Below are positions 44,798 to 53,820 of a DNA stretch of 64,000 bases, piece after piece. Both the position numbers and the translations under genes were made by a program. Every line of letters begins with the position of its first letter. Positions within the stretch are counted from its first letter, which is position 1. The DNA is from Burkholderia plantarii (GTDB lineage Bacteria; Pseudomonadota; Gammaproteobacteria; Burkholderiales; Burkholderiaceae). Below the pieces are notes generated by a model. That model was not told the DNA's origin, searched no databases, and saw only the letters and a list, made by a program, of their open reading frames with translations. The stretch is taken from contig NZ_CP007212.1 of the NCBI RefSeq assembly GCF_001411805.1, forward strand, positions 1,674,001 through 1,738,000. Direction: 5' to 3'.

Positions 44798-45376
44798 CTA
44801 CCTGCGCGAGATCCGGTAGACCGCCGCGGGCGGCAGATTGCGGAACACGCGGCCCACGCAGACGGCCTTGAGCCCCAGCGCATGCAGCGTCGCGCGCGGG
44901 ACCGGGCAGCGCAAGCCGTAGGTGAACTGGTAGAGCGCGCCGTCGTCCTTCAGGTAATGGAATGCGCCGCCGACGATCGCGGCCACCTTGTCCTTCGGCA
45001 TCGACAGCAGCGGCAGGCCGCTCACCACCGAGCCGATCGAGCGCGGCAGCGCCACGCCGAGCGGCAGCAGGCTGGCTGCGTCGCCCACCACGATCTTCGC
45101 GTCGGGGAAGCGCCCCGCGAGCAGGGCGGCGAAGCGCTCGCTGCTGTCCACCAGGATCAGGTCGCGCTGCGCGAGCCCGCGGCGCAGCAGCGCCTTGGTG
45201 AACACGCCGGTGCCGGCGCCGAGTTCGAGCACGGGGCCGTCGAGGCGGGAGATGTCGCGCGTCATCAGGCGGCCGAGCGGCTCGCCCGACGGGGCGATCG
45301 CGGCGACGCTGAGCGGATTCTCGAACCAGGACCGCAGGAAGAACAGCAGATCGGACGATGCGCTTCGGATTCGCAT
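44798..45376 (-). CDS. PmtA-like SAM-dependent methyltransferase
   Basis: A 192-residue protein with SAM motif I GPVLELGAGTGVFTKALL and an N-terminal segment (FFLRSWFENPLSVAAIAPSGEPLGRLM) characteristic of the phospholipid N-methyltransferase group related to rRNA adenine dimethylases. Length fits that family. Methylation of phosphatidylethanolamine is the likely role but not proven. The start MRIRSAS at 45376 is chosen because the upstream part of the frame lacks family features. Confidence 0.78.
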   Translation of the reverse strand: MRIRSASSDLLFFLRSWFENPLSVAAIAPSGEPLGRLMTRDISRLDGPVLELGAGTGVFTKALLRRGLAQRDLILVDSSERFAALLAGRFPDAKIVVGDAASLLPLGVALPRSIGSVVSGLPLLSMPKDKVAAIVGGAFHYLKDDGALYQFTYGLRCPVPRATLHALGLKAVCVGRVFRNLPPAAVYRISRR

Positions 45377-45775
45377 GAGTCGGGTACCTTGACAGGGGGG
45401 ACCGGGTTCGCGCGGCACGAGCCGCGCGTCGAACGGGTTTGCGCGGGGCAACGCCGTCTAGTGTTGCATCGTTTCGGCTCCGGTTGAAATCGCGGTCATA
45501 GATCGTTGCAATTTTTTTGTGCCAGTCGCGGTAAGACTGGCGAACGCGCCAGTTTCGCGACAGAAACGGCGCCGGGCGGCTCGCGCGACGGTACGATTTT
45601 CCGATCGATTGCGATCATCGGTCGGAGCGCGGGTGGTGGGAACCGGGTTTGCTGGCGGGCAGGAATCGAGGGCGAGGGGGCGGCCGGCGCCATGAAGGCG
45701 AATCCGCCGCCTGGCGGTGCGACAGCGAGACGATTCGGCAAGCGGGTTCGGGTGTGGGCCGGAAGCGGGCCCGGT
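45377..45775. other. Intergenic region upstream of the methyltransferase gene
   Basis: No gene is supported. A dyad GCCAGTC-N7-GACTGGC (45521-45541) sits beside a T7 tract (45512-45518) that becomes an A-run on the transcribed strand, so it does not look like a terminator. The methyltransferase promoter is probably here. Confidence 0.4.
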
Positions 45776-46711
45776 TCAGACGACCGGTTCGGCCGCCACG
45801 CCGTGCTCGCGGATCGTGCTGACGTCGCGCTTGGGCGCGTCGCCGAACAGCCGCCGGTATTCGCGGCTGAACTGCGTCGCGCTCTCGTAGCCGACCTGGA
45901 ACGCGGCGCTGGCCGCGTCCACGCCGTCGTTGATCATGAGCCGGCGCGCCTCGTGCAGCCGCAGCTGCTTCTGGTACTGGATCGGGCTCATGGTGGTGAG
46001 CCGCTGGAAGTGGCGGTGCAGCGTCGAGACGCCCATCCCGCACAGCGCGGCCAGATGCGCGACGTTGCACGGCTCGCGGTAGTGGGTGCGCAGCCACGCC
46101 AGCGCGCGCGTGACGCGCGGCGCCGGCGAGTCGGTCTGGATGATCTGGCGTAGGCTCGGGCCGGCCGGCCCGGTCAGCAGCAGGTAGAGGATCTCGCGGT
46201 GCAGCAGGCGGCCGAGCACGGCGGCGTCGTGCGGGCGGCGCAGCAGCGCGACCATGCGCGCGAGCGCGTCGAGCAGTTCGGCCGACAGCGGCGCCACCGC
46301 GAAGCCGGGCGCGGCCGGCGCGACGCCGGCGAGCGTGGCGCCGGTCTCGGCCAGCACCTCGCGCGCGGCGTCGAGGTCGAGCCGGATCTGCAGCCCGGTG
46401 TACGGCCGCCGGCGGCTCGCTCCCGGCACCTCGACGATCGCCGGCAGGCCGAACGAGGTGAGCAGGAAGTGGTCGGGATCGTAGGAGAAGGGCTTGCCGT
46501 CCACCAGCAGGTGCTTGACGCCCGAGACCGAGACGCACATGCCCGGTTCGTACAGGTAGGCGCGCGGCGGGATCGGCTCGGTGAGGCAGCCGATCGCGAG
46601 GCCGTCCACCTCGGTCAGGCCGCGCGGATCGGGGCGCGGATGGGCCAGGATGCCGGCCTCGATTTCGCGGCGCAGGCGGTCGATGCGCTGGCGGGAGGTT
46701 TCGGGCGTCAT
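45776..46711 (-). CDS. AraC-family regulator (AraC_N type)
   Basis: A 311-residue regulator with an AraC_N cupin-type N-terminal domain (about 25-175: PPRAYLYEPGMCVSVSGVK and DHFLLTSFGLP) and C-terminal AraC helix-turn-helices (LAALCGMGVSTLHRHFQRLTTMSP and FQVGYESATQFSREYRRLFG). ATG 46711 gives the standard length. Members of this group commonly regulate neighbouring reductase genes; here the likely target is unclear. Confidence 0.88.
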   Translation of the reverse strand: MTPETSRQRIDRLRREIEAGILAHPRPDPRGLTEVDGLAIGCLTEPIPPRAYLYEPGMCVSVSGVKHLLVDGKPFSYDPDHFLLTSFGLPAIVEVPGASRRRPYTGLQIRLDLDAAREVLAETGATLAGVAPAAPGFAVAPLSAELLDALARMVALLRRPHDAAVLGRLLHREILYLLLTGPAGPSLRQIIQTDSPAPRVTRALAWLRTHYREPCNVAHLAALCGMGVSTLHRHFQRLTTMSPIQYQKQLRLHEARRLMINDGVDAASAAFQVGYESATQFSREYRRLFGDAPKRDVSTIREHGVAAEPVV

Positions 46712-46850
46712 GCCGGCGATGATACGCGGGCCGGAGCGCGGCGCAAAGAGGATCGGGCAAGCGCGGGCGCGGTCGCTTATGTCATGGGTCGTTCGATCGT
46801 CGGCGCCATGCGGGCACCGAGGCGGCCGATCTCGCGGATGAAGTACGAAG

Positions 46851-46880
46851 CATGACGGCCCGCGCGGGCCGCCCGTCATG
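46851..46880. repeat. Hairpin at the end of the MFS gene
   Basis: CATGACGG (46851-46858) and CCGTCATG (46873-46880) enclose a GC-rich loop that can itself pair (CCCGC/GCGGG). It lies 12 bases beyond the MFS stop on the minus strand without a T-run, and may serve as a transcript-end stem. A similar CATGACG/CGTCATG hairpin lies at 44657-44679. Confidence 0.5.
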
Positions 46881-46891
46881 GGACAACCGGC

Positions 46892-48295
46892 TCAATGCCC
46901 GGCCACCGTCCCGGCGGCATTGGTCTCGCCCGGCCGCACGACCGGGCCGCCGCCGTCGCCCGGCGCGATGTCCTCCAGCGCGTGCCGGCTCGTCTCCACG
47001 CGCAGCACCAAGATCGCCACGCACAGCACCGCCAGCACGACGCTCACCATCGAGATCACGCCCGACACGCCAAAGCGCTGGTACAGCAGCAGCGCCAGAT
47101 ACGGCGTGGCGATCGACGAGGCGCGCCCGCAGGTGCCCGCCACGCCGGTGCCGCGCAGCCGCACCTCGGTCGGGAACAGTTCGGGGATGTAGCCGAACAG
47201 CCCGAGCGTGGTGATCGTGTAGAGCGCGCTGACGAGCCCGAAGCCGACGATCACGATCGCCGTGGCGTCGCGCAGCGTCACGTAGAGCCAGCCCAGCGCG
47301 ATCGTCACCAGCGAGGCGATCACGATGCCGCGCGCGCGGCCCCAGCGGTCGGCCACCGCGTAGCCGATCAGGCCGCCCACCGGCGAGCCGATCGACATCA
47401 GGAACACGAAGCCGAGCGACCTGACCACCGACAGCCCCTCGGCGACGAAAAACGTCGGCAGCCAGGCGACGAAGCCGTACAGCCCGACGTTCACGCCGAT
47501 CGCGGTCAGCGCGGCCACCAGCGTGCGGCCGCGCATGGCCGGTGCGAACAGCCGCGCGAGCGGCACGCGGCCCGTCTGCAGGCTGACGGTGCGCGTGACG
47601 GGCGGCAGCGCGCCGTGGCGCGCGCGGACCTCGGCCTCGATCGCCGCGAGCGTGGCCTCGGCCTCGTCGAGCCGGCCCGCCGATTCGAGCCAGCGCGGCG
47701 ATTCGGGCATGCGCTTGCGCAGGAACCAGACCACCAGCGCGCCGATGCCGGCCAGCGCGAACATGTAGCGCCAGCCCAGATGCGGGATGATCCAGTAGCC
47801 GGCCGCGAGCGCCGCGAACAGCCCGCTGTTGGTGATCACCGCGAGCAGCGACACCCACTTGCCGCGCGTGGCGGGCGGCACGAATTCGGCGAGCGTGCCG
47901 GCCGCCACCACCAGCTCGGCGCCGAGCCCGATGCCCATCACGAGGCGCAGCGCGATCAGCCAGTCGATGCCGGGCGCGAAACAGGCCGCCAGCGACGCCA
48001 CGCCGAAGATCGCGAGGTTGAGCTGGTACGAGTAGCGACGGCCGAGCCGGTCGCCGACATGGCCGGCCGCGAACGCGCCGATCATCATGCCGATGAAGGT
48101 GGACGACACGAACATCGCGCCGTGGGCCAGATCGGTGAAACCGTCCTTGACCATCGAGGCGAGCGCGCCGTTGGCGAGATAGAGGTCGAACGCGTCGAGA
48201 AACGCGCCGCCCGCGATCAGGCCGAGGATCTTCCAGTGGAAACGCGAAACGGGCAGGCGATCGAGCCGGCCCGCGGCATTGACGGTGCGGGTCAT
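46892..48295 (-). CDS. MFS transporter, metabolite:H+ symporter/sugar porter-like
   Basis: A 467-residue, 12-helix transporter with the loop 2-3 motif GDRLGRRYSYQ and PESPRWLESAGRLDEAEATL after helix 6, the pattern of the MHS/AAHS and sugar porter groups. It is last gene of the CoA-catabolism operon, 92 bases after the CoA transferase gene, so it probably imports the organic acid that this operon degrades. Confidence 0.9.
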   Translation of the reverse strand: MTRTVNAAGRLDRLPVSRFHWKILGLIAGGAFLDAFDLYLANGALASMVKDGFTDLAHGAMFVSSTFIGMMIGAFAAGHVGDRLGRRYSYQLNLAIFGVASLAACFAPGIDWLIALRLVMGIGLGAELVVAAGTLAEFVPPATRGKWVSLLAVITNSGLFAALAAGYWIIPHLGWRYMFALAGIGALVVWFLRKRMPESPRWLESAGRLDEAEATLAAIEAEVRARHGALPPVTRTVSLQTGRVPLARLFAPAMRGRTLVAALTAIGVNVGLYGFVAWLPTFFVAEGLSVVRSLGFVFLMSIGSPVGGLIGYAVADRWGRARGIVIASLVTIALGWLYVTLRDATAIVIVGFGLVSALYTITTLGLFGYIPELFPTEVRLRGTGVAGTCGRASSIATPYLALLLYQRFGVSGVISMVSVVLAVLCVAILVLRVETSRHALEDIAPGDGGGPVVRPGETNAAGTVAGH

Positions 48296-48387
48296 CAGGG
48301 GTGTCTCCGTTATCGCGCCCCGCGCGTCCGGAGCGGGCGCGGGGCGTCGTCTTGTGACCGGTTGCGGGTACCGCGCGGCCAGCGCCG

Positions 48388-49566
48388 CTAGACCGCGCCG
48401 GACCGATGCAGCGCGGCGATCGCGTCGCGCCCGTAGCCGAGTTCGGCGAGGATCGCGTCGGTGTGTTCGCCGAGCGCCGGCACCGGGTCCATTCGCGCGT
48501 CGTCGTCAGCGGCGAGGCCCGGCGGCAGCAGTGCCGGGATCTCGCCGGCCGGCGTGGCCACCGTGGTCCAGCGCCCGCGCGCGGCGAGCTGCGCATGCTC
48601 GCGCACGGCCCGCATGTCGTTCATGCGCGCGCTGGCGATCTGCGCCGCGTCGAGGCGTGCCAGCACCTCGGGCGCGTCGAGCCCCGCGAACACCTGGTCG
48701 ATCAGCGCGCCCAGCGCGTCGCGATGCGCGACGCGGCCGCTGTTCGAGGCGAAGCGCGCGTCGTCGGCCAGCTCGGGGCGGCGCAGCACCGTCTCGCAGA
48801 AGCGCTTCCACTCGCGCTCGTTCTGCAGGCCGAGGATCACCGTGTCGCCGTCTCCGGCCCGAAACGGCCCGTAGGGATAGATGGTCGCGTGCGAGGCGCC
48901 CGCGCGCGGCGGCGGGGGCTGGCCGTCGAACGCGTAGTAGAGCGGGTAGCTCATCCACTCCACCGTGCTTTCGAGCATCGACACGTCGATGTGGCGGCCG
49001 CGCCCCGTCTTCACGCGCGCGAACAGGGCGGCGAGGATGTTCGAATAGGCGTACATGCCGGCCGCGATGTCGGACATCGAGCAGCCGGCCTTGGCCGGCG
49101 CGTCGGGCGAGCCCGTCACCGACAGGAAGCCCGCCTCGGCCTGGATCAGCAGGTCGTAGGCCTTGCGGTCGCGATAGGGACCGTCGAGGCCATAGCCCGA
49201 GATATCGCAGACGATCAGGCGCGGATGGCGCGCGGCCAGGCTCGCGTGATCGAGCCCGAGCCGCCGCGTGGCGCCGGGCGCGAGGTTCTGCACGAACACG
49301 TCGGCCTCGGCCAGCAGCGCCTGCACGACCTCGAGCGCCGCGGGCTGCTTGACGTCGAGCGTGAGGCTTTCCTTCGAGCGGTTGGTCCAGACGAAGTGCG
49401 AGGCCAGGCCCCGCACGCGCTCGTCGTAGCCGCGCGCGAAGTCGCCGCTGCCGGGCCGTTCGATCTTGATCACGCGCGCGCCGAGGTCGGCGAGCTGGCG
49501 CGTGCAGAACGGCGCGGCGATCGCATGCTCGAACGTGACGACGCGGATGCCTTCAAGCGGGCGCAT
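48388..49566 (-). CDS. CaiB/BaiF-family CoA transferase (class III)
   Basis: A 392-residue enzyme with the family start MRPLEGIRVVTFEHAIAAPF and the DVKQPAALEVVQALLAEADVFVQNLAPG segment. The probable catalytic Asp is D138 in KAYDLLIQAEAG. It transfers CoA from an acyl-CoA donor such as succinyl-CoA to a carboxylic acid, activating the substrate. It is 12 bases downstream of the acyl-CoA dehydrogenase gene in the same operon. Confidence 0.93.
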   Translation of the reverse strand: MRPLEGIRVVTFEHAIAAPFCTRQLADLGARVIKIERPGSGDFARGYDERVRGLASHFVWTNRSKESLTLDVKQPAALEVVQALLAEADVFVQNLAPGATRRLGLDHASLAARHPRLIVCDISGYGLDGPYRDRKAYDLLIQAEAGFLSVTGSPDAPAKAGCSMSDIAAGMYAYSNILAALFARVKTGRGRHIDVSMLESTVEWMSYPLYYAFDGQPPPPRAGASHATIYPYGPFRAGDGDTVILGLQNEREWKRFCETVLRRPELADDARFASNSGRVAHRDALGALIDQVFAGLDAPEVLARLDAAQIASARMNDMRAVREHAQLAARGRWTTVATPAGEIPALLPPGLAADDDARMDPVPALGEHTDAILAELGYGRDAIAALHRSGAV

Positions 49567-49578
49567 GGCATGCCTCCG

Positions 49579-50739
49579 TCAGAACGAGCGCGGCAGGCCG
49601 AGCACGTGCTCGGCCACGTAGGACAGGATCAGGTTGGTCGAGATCGGCGCGACCTGGTAGAGCCGCGTCTCGCGGAACTTGCGCTCGACGTCGTATTCGC
49701 AGGCGAAGCCGAAGCCGCCATGGAACTGCAGGCAGGCGTTGGCCGCCTCCCACGAGGCGTCGGCGGCCAGCAGCTTCGCCATGTTCGCCTGCGCGCCGCA
49801 CGGCTCGTGCGCATCGAAGCGGCGCGCGGCCTCGAAGCGCATCAGGCTGGCCGCCTCGACGTTGACGTGGGCGCGCGCGATCGGGAACTGCACGCCCTGG
49901 TTCTGGCCGATCGGGCGACCGAACACCACGCGGTCCTTCGCGTACTGCGTGACCTTGTCGACGAACCAGTGGCCGTCGCCGATGCACTCGGCCGCGATCA
50001 GCGTGCGCTCGGCGTTGAGCCCGTCGAGGAGGTAGCGGAAGCCCTGGCCTTCCTCGCCGATCAGGTTCCCGGCCGGGATCTCGAGGTTGTCGAAGAACAG
50101 CTCGTTGGTCTCGTGGTTGACCATGTTCGGGATCGGCTGCACCGTCATGCCGTGGCCGATCGCGTCGCGCAGGTCGACGAGGAAGATCGACATGCCCTCG
50201 CTCTTCCTCTTCACTTCCGCGAGCGGCGTGGTGCGCGCGAGCAGGATCATCAGGTCCGAGTGCTGCACGCGCGAGATCCACACCTTCTGGCCGTTCACCA
50301 GGTAGCGGTCGCCGCGGCGCACCGCGGTGGTCTTGATGCGGGTGGTGTCGGTGCCGGTGGTGGGCTCGGTCACGCCCATCGACTGCAGGCGCAGTTCGCC
50401 CGAGGCGATCTTCGGCAGGTAGCGCGCCTTCTGCGCCCCGGAACCGTGGCGCAGCAGCGTGCCCATGTTGTACATCTGGCCGTGGCAGGCGCCCGAGTTG
50501 CCGCCGTTGCGGTTGATCTCCTCCATGATGACCGAGGCCTCGGTGAGCCCGAGGCCCGAGCCGCCGTACTCCTGCGGGATCAGCGCGGCGAGCCAGCCGG
50601 CCCGCGTGAGCGCGTCGACGAACTCGGCGGGATAGCCGCGCGCCTCGTCGATCCGGCGGAAGTACTCGGCGGGAAACTGGCTGCACAGATCGCGAATCGC
50701 GTCGCGGATGTCCTGGAAGGCGTCGGGGGTGGCGTTCAT
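49579..50739 (-). CDS. Acyl-CoA dehydrogenase
   Basis: A 386-residue FAD enzyme with IPQEYGGSGLGLTEASVIMEE, the flavin-contact segment SMGVTEPTTGTDTTRIKT and GGFGFACEYDVERKFRETRL. Where many acyl-CoA dehydrogenases have YEGT (the catalytic Glu), this protein reads VAPIST, so the base must come from another position or the subgroup differs. ATG 50739 (MNATPDAFQD) is the natural start; the open frame continues upstream only by chance. It is second of four genes in the operon. Confidence 0.92.
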   Translation of the reverse strand: MNATPDAFQDIRDAIRDLCSQFPAEYFRRIDEARGYPAEFVDALTRAGWLAALIPQEYGGSGLGLTEASVIMEEINRNGGNSGACHGQMYNMGTLLRHGSGAQKARYLPKIASGELRLQSMGVTEPTTGTDTTRIKTTAVRRGDRYLVNGQKVWISRVQHSDLMILLARTTPLAEVKRKSEGMSIFLVDLRDAIGHGMTVQPIPNMVNHETNELFFDNLEIPAGNLIGEEGQGFRYLLDGLNAERTLIAAECIGDGHWFVDKVTQYAKDRVVFGRPIGQNQGVQFPIARAHVNVEAASLMRFEAARRFDAHEPCGAQANMAKLLAADASWEAANACLQFHGGFGFACEYDVERKFRETRLYQVAPISTNLILSYVAEHVLGLPRSF

Positions 50740-50771
50740 CGTGGGCAAGGGTGGGGCCGCAAGGTGGGGAA

Positions 50772-51674
50772 TCAGGCGAGGTGCGCGCGGGCCGACATCG
50801 TCAGCCGTCCCGCGTGGTCGTGTGCCCATAGCTCGAGCGCGCGGCCGTCGTCCGCGCGGCGCCCGCAGAGCGTGAGCGGTTGGCCGGCGAAGGTCGGGTG
50901 GACGGCCTGGTAGGCATACCCGGCCACGCGCGTGCCGGGGGCGAAGCGCGCGGCCGCGTCGAGCAGCAGCGTGGCGACGAGCGGGCCGTGTACCACGAGG
51001 TCGGGGTAGCCCTCGATGTCGCGCGCGTAGTCGCGGTCGTAATGGATGCGGTGGCCATTGAAGGTCAGCGCCGAATAGCGGAACAGCATCGCCTCGGTGG
51101 GCGTCACGCGGCGCTCCCATTCGGCGCCGCCGGGCGCGGCGACCGGCGTCGGCGGCGTTTGCGGCCGGCCGGGCACGGCCGCCTCGCGATAGACGATGTC
51201 CTGTTCCTCGCGGATCGCCGTGACGGCGCCGGCGCGGATCTCGTGCAGCACCGTGACGAACGCGAGCGGGCCGCTGCGGCCCGTCTTGCGCTCGACCGAC
51301 AGCACGCGCGATTCGCGCGTGGCCGCCGCGCCCACCGGCAGCGGCGCGGCGAACCGGAGCCGGCCGCCCGCCGCCATCCGGCGCGGCAGGCCGAGGTCGG
51401 GCAGGAAGCCGCCGGTGGCCGCGTGGCCGTCCGCGCCGAGGGCGGCCTGCGCGGTGATGGACCAGAAGTAGAGCCAGTGCCAGAGCGGCGGCAGCGCGTC
51501 GCCGATCGCGGGCGGTGCGTCGAGATCGAGCGTGGCGGCCAGCGCGGCGGCCGGCGCGGTGCCGATCAGGTCGCTCACGTGCTGCACGGCCGGTGCGGTG
51601 ACGGGATTGGCGGGATTGGCGGGATCGAGGGGATCGGCGCCGGACGCGGGTGAACCGGACGGATCGAGGGGCAT
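50772..51674 (-). CDS. MaoC/HTD2-type (FAS1-like) acyl-CoA hydratase
   Basis: A 300-residue double hot-dog hydratase of the mesaconyl-C4-CoA hydratase/FAS1-like dehydratase group. The hydratase motif is in FRYSALTFNGHRIHYDRDYA, and LVVHGPLVATLLLD follows. The N-terminus (residues 1-30) is Pro/Ala-rich and low in complexity. It is first gene of the operon and faces a LysR gene across a palindrome. It would hydrate an unsaturated acyl-CoA made by the dehydrogenase. Confidence 0.88.
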   Translation of the reverse strand: MPLDPSGSPASGADPLDPANPANPVTAPAVQHVSDLIGTAPAAALAATLDLDAPPAIGDALPPLWHWLYFWSITAQAALGADGHAATGGFLPDLGLPRRMAAGGRLRFAAPLPVGAAATRESRVLSVERKTGRSGPLAFVTVLHEIRAGAVTAIREEQDIVYREAAVPGRPQTPPTPVAAPGGAEWERRVTPTEAMLFRYSALTFNGHRIHYDRDYARDIEGYPDLVVHGPLVATLLLDAAARFAPGTRVAGYAYQAVHPTFAGQPLTLCGRRADDGRALELWAHDHAGRLTMSARAHLA

Positions 51675-51780
51675 GCGGTGTCTCCGGCAAGGGCGCGGGA
51701 GAGGGAATTCGCGCGCCCGGATTCGTATGAGACGACTGTAGGGGAATGCGCGGGACGCCGGAAATACCGATTGGATGTAC

Positions 51781-51805
51781 CGGTCATAGGGGTATCCTAT
51801 GACCG
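51781..51805. promoter_or_regulatory. LysR operator: 10-base inverted repeat
   Basis: CGGTCATAGG (51781-51790) and CCTATGACCG (51796-51805) form a perfect dyad with a 5-base spacer in the divergent region between the hydratase operon and the LysR gene. It includes a T-N11-A pattern. It is 36 bases from the LysR ATG and 106 from the hydratase start, the classical location of an LTTR site. Confidence 0.75.
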
Positions 51806-51841
51806 CTCCGGCTTCTTGCTCCGTTCTTTCGCCGCCCCGTC

Positions 51842-52783
51842 ATGGATATTCGCCAGCTCCGCTATTTCGTCAACATCGTCGACTACGGCAGCCTCGGCAA
51901 GGCCGCCGAAATGCTCTACGTCGCGCAGCCGTCGCTGAGCCAGCAGGTCGCGAAGCTCGAGCGCGATCTCGGCGTGCCGCTGCTCGTCAGGAGTCCGCAA
52001 GGCGTGAAGCCGACCGCCGCCGGGCAGGCGATGTATCGCCACGCGCGGCTCGTGCTGCACCAGATGGAGCAGTTGCGCCAGGAGGTGCGCGAGGGCGTGG
52101 GCGCCGAATCGGGCACGGTGGCGCTCGGCTTTCCCACCACCATGTCGGCGATCCTCGCGATGCCGGTGTTCGAGCGCGTGCGCGAGCGCTATCCCGGCAT
52201 CCGCCTGCAGTTCTTCGAGAGCATGAGCGGCTACCTGAACGAGCTGCTCGCCAACGGCCGGCTCGATCTCGCGATCCTGTTCCGCGACACCAACACGCCC
52301 GGCATTTCCACGCTGCCGCTGTTCGACGAGGCGCTGTGCCTGATGGGCGAGCCGGGCGGCCTCTCGCCCCGCGCGCGCAGCTGTTCGCTCGCGGCGCTCG
52401 GCGGCGTGCCGCTGGTCGCGCCCGGCGCCTCGAACGGATTGCGCGTGCTGCTCGAACGCAGCTTCGCGCGCGAGCAGGTGCCGCTCAACATCATTGCCGA
52501 CGTCGATTCGCTGCCCACGCTGCTGTCGATCGCGCAGTCGGGCGCGGCCTGCACGATCCTGCCGTCCGTGTCGGTGGCGCTGCGCGCGCCGGCCGACCGG
52601 CCGCGGATGCGCCGCATCGTCGATCCCGTGATCCGGCGGCCCGGCAGCCTCTGCTGGCCGAACGCGCTGCCGGTCAGTTCCGCCTCGCTCGCCGTGCGCC
52701 ACGTGATCCGCGAGCTGGTGGTCGAGCTTTGCGCGAGCGGCGCGTGGACCGGCATCGCGCTGCGCGAGGCGGCCGCCGTGTGA
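51842..52783 (+). CDS. LysR-family transcriptional regulator (NAC/Cbl-like)
   Basis: A 313-residue LTTR. The N-terminus MDIRQLRYFVNIVDYGSLGK and LYVAQPSLSQQVAKLERDLG is the winged helix; the effector domain covers about 90-295. It is divergent from the CoA-catabolism operon and probably controls it through the palindrome at 51781-51805. Its effector is probably the acid or its CoA ester. Confidence 0.92.
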   Translation: MDIRQLRYFVNIVDYGSLGKAAEMLYVAQPSLSQQVAKLERDLGVPLLVRSPQGVKPTAAGQAMYRHARLVLHQMEQLRQEVREGVGAESGTVALGFPTTMSAILAMPVFERVRERYPGIRLQFFESMSGYLNELLANGRLDLAILFRDTNTPGISTLPLFDEALCLMGEPGGLSPRARSCSLAALGGVPLVAPGASNGLRVLLERSFAREQVPLNIIADVDSLPTLLSIAQSGAACTILPSVSVALRAPADRPRMRRIVDPVIRRPGSLCWPNALPVSSASLAVRHVIRELVVELCASGAWTGIALREAAAV

Positions 52784-52823
52784 AGGCCGGGGCGCGCCGG
52801 CCCTGTTGCTAGAATGGCGCCAC

Positions 52824-53744
52824 ATGACAAACCGCCCGGCCCCCCGTATGCCATCTTCCCGACCCGACGCCGCCGGCAGCCCGCCGGATTCCGGGCGCCA
52901 GACGCCCGAGGCGTTGCTGGCTGACATCTCGGCGCAGTTCGCCTCGCTCAGCAAGCAGTTGAAGCTGATCGCGCGTCACGTCGAGGCGCACCCCGGGCGC
53001 GTGGGCCTGCAAGGCGTGCAGGAAGTGGCCAACGATTGCGGCGTGCAGCCTTCGGCGGTGGTGCGCTTCGCGAAGCATTTCGGGTTCTCCGGCTTCTCCG
53101 GCATGCAGCGCGTGTTTCGCGACGCGATGGTGCGCCAGGTCGCGCCCGAGCTCAGCTACCAGTCGCGGATTCGCGGCATCATCGAGCAGGGCGAGCCGCG
53201 CCGCACCAGCGAACTCGCCACCGAATTCCTCGGCGACAGCATCGCCGGCATGCAGCAGCTCAGCGCGTCGCTCGACGCGCCCGCGTTCGAGCGCGCCGTG
53301 GACCTGCTCGCCGCCACCGACGCGATCTGGCTGGTCGGCATGCGCCGCTCGTATCCGGTGGTCGCCTATCTCGACTACGCGCTGCAGCACACCGGCAAAC
53401 GCATCCAGCTGGTGGCCGGCACCGGCGGCATGCAGGCCGGGCAGCTGCGTTCGCTGCGCGCCGGCGACGTGGTGCTGGCCGTGTCGTTTGCGCCGTATGC
53501 GCGGGAGACGCAGCAGATCGTCGAGGACGGCCTGCAGCGCGGCGCGACGCTGATCGCGATCACCGACAGCCGGCTCAACGCGCTGGCGAGCCGCGCCGAC
53601 GCGGCGTTGCTGCTGCAGGAGTCCGACACCTTCGGCTTCCGTTCGCTGACCAGCACCATGGGGCTCGCGCAGAGCCTGTTCATCGCGCTCGCTTACCGGC
53701 TCGAACTGGCCTACGATCCGGCACCCGATCACGCGAAAAGCTGA
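52824..53744 (+). CDS. MurR/RpiR-family transcriptional regulator
   Basis: A 306-residue regulator with an RpiR helix-turn-helix (about 35-105: VQEVANDCGVQPSAVVRFAKHFGFSGFSG split over the segment) and a C-terminal SIS sugar-phosphate-binding domain (about 130-275: IWLVGMRRSYPVVAYLDYAL and GDVVLAVSFAPYARETQQIV). ATG 52824 is preferred. No sugar-metabolism gene is adjacent, so the target is unknown. It lies ahead of the VgrG locus in the same direction. Confidence 0.9.
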   Translation: MTNRPAPRMPSSRPDAAGSPPDSGRQTPEALLADISAQFASLSKQLKLIARHVEAHPGRVGLQGVQEVANDCGVQPSAVVRFAKHFGFSGFSGMQRVFRDAMVRQVAPELSYQSRIRGIIEQGEPRRTSELATEFLGDSIAGMQQLSASLDAPAFERAVDLLAATDAIWLVGMRRSYPVVAYLDYALQHTGKRIQLVAGTGGMQAGQLRSLRAGDVVLAVSFAPYARETQQIVEDGLQRGATLIAITDSRLNALASRADAALLLQESDTFGFRSLTSTMGLAQSLFIALAYRLELAYDPAPDHAKS

Positions 53745-53820
53745 ATCGGGGCCGGTGCGCCAATCACGAAAAGTCGGCAGAAGTTACGGATTCGTCGATT
53801 AATCAAGGTATTAATTTCTG

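Noticed and set aside
45512..45541. Terminator for the AraC gene at 45776
   Set aside because: The dyad is real, but on the transcribed (minus) strand it is followed by an A-run rather than a T-run.
50740..51690. Upstream extension of the acyl-CoA dehydrogenase frame
   Set aside because: It overlaps the hydratase gene in a different frame; the family-typical start is ATG 50739.
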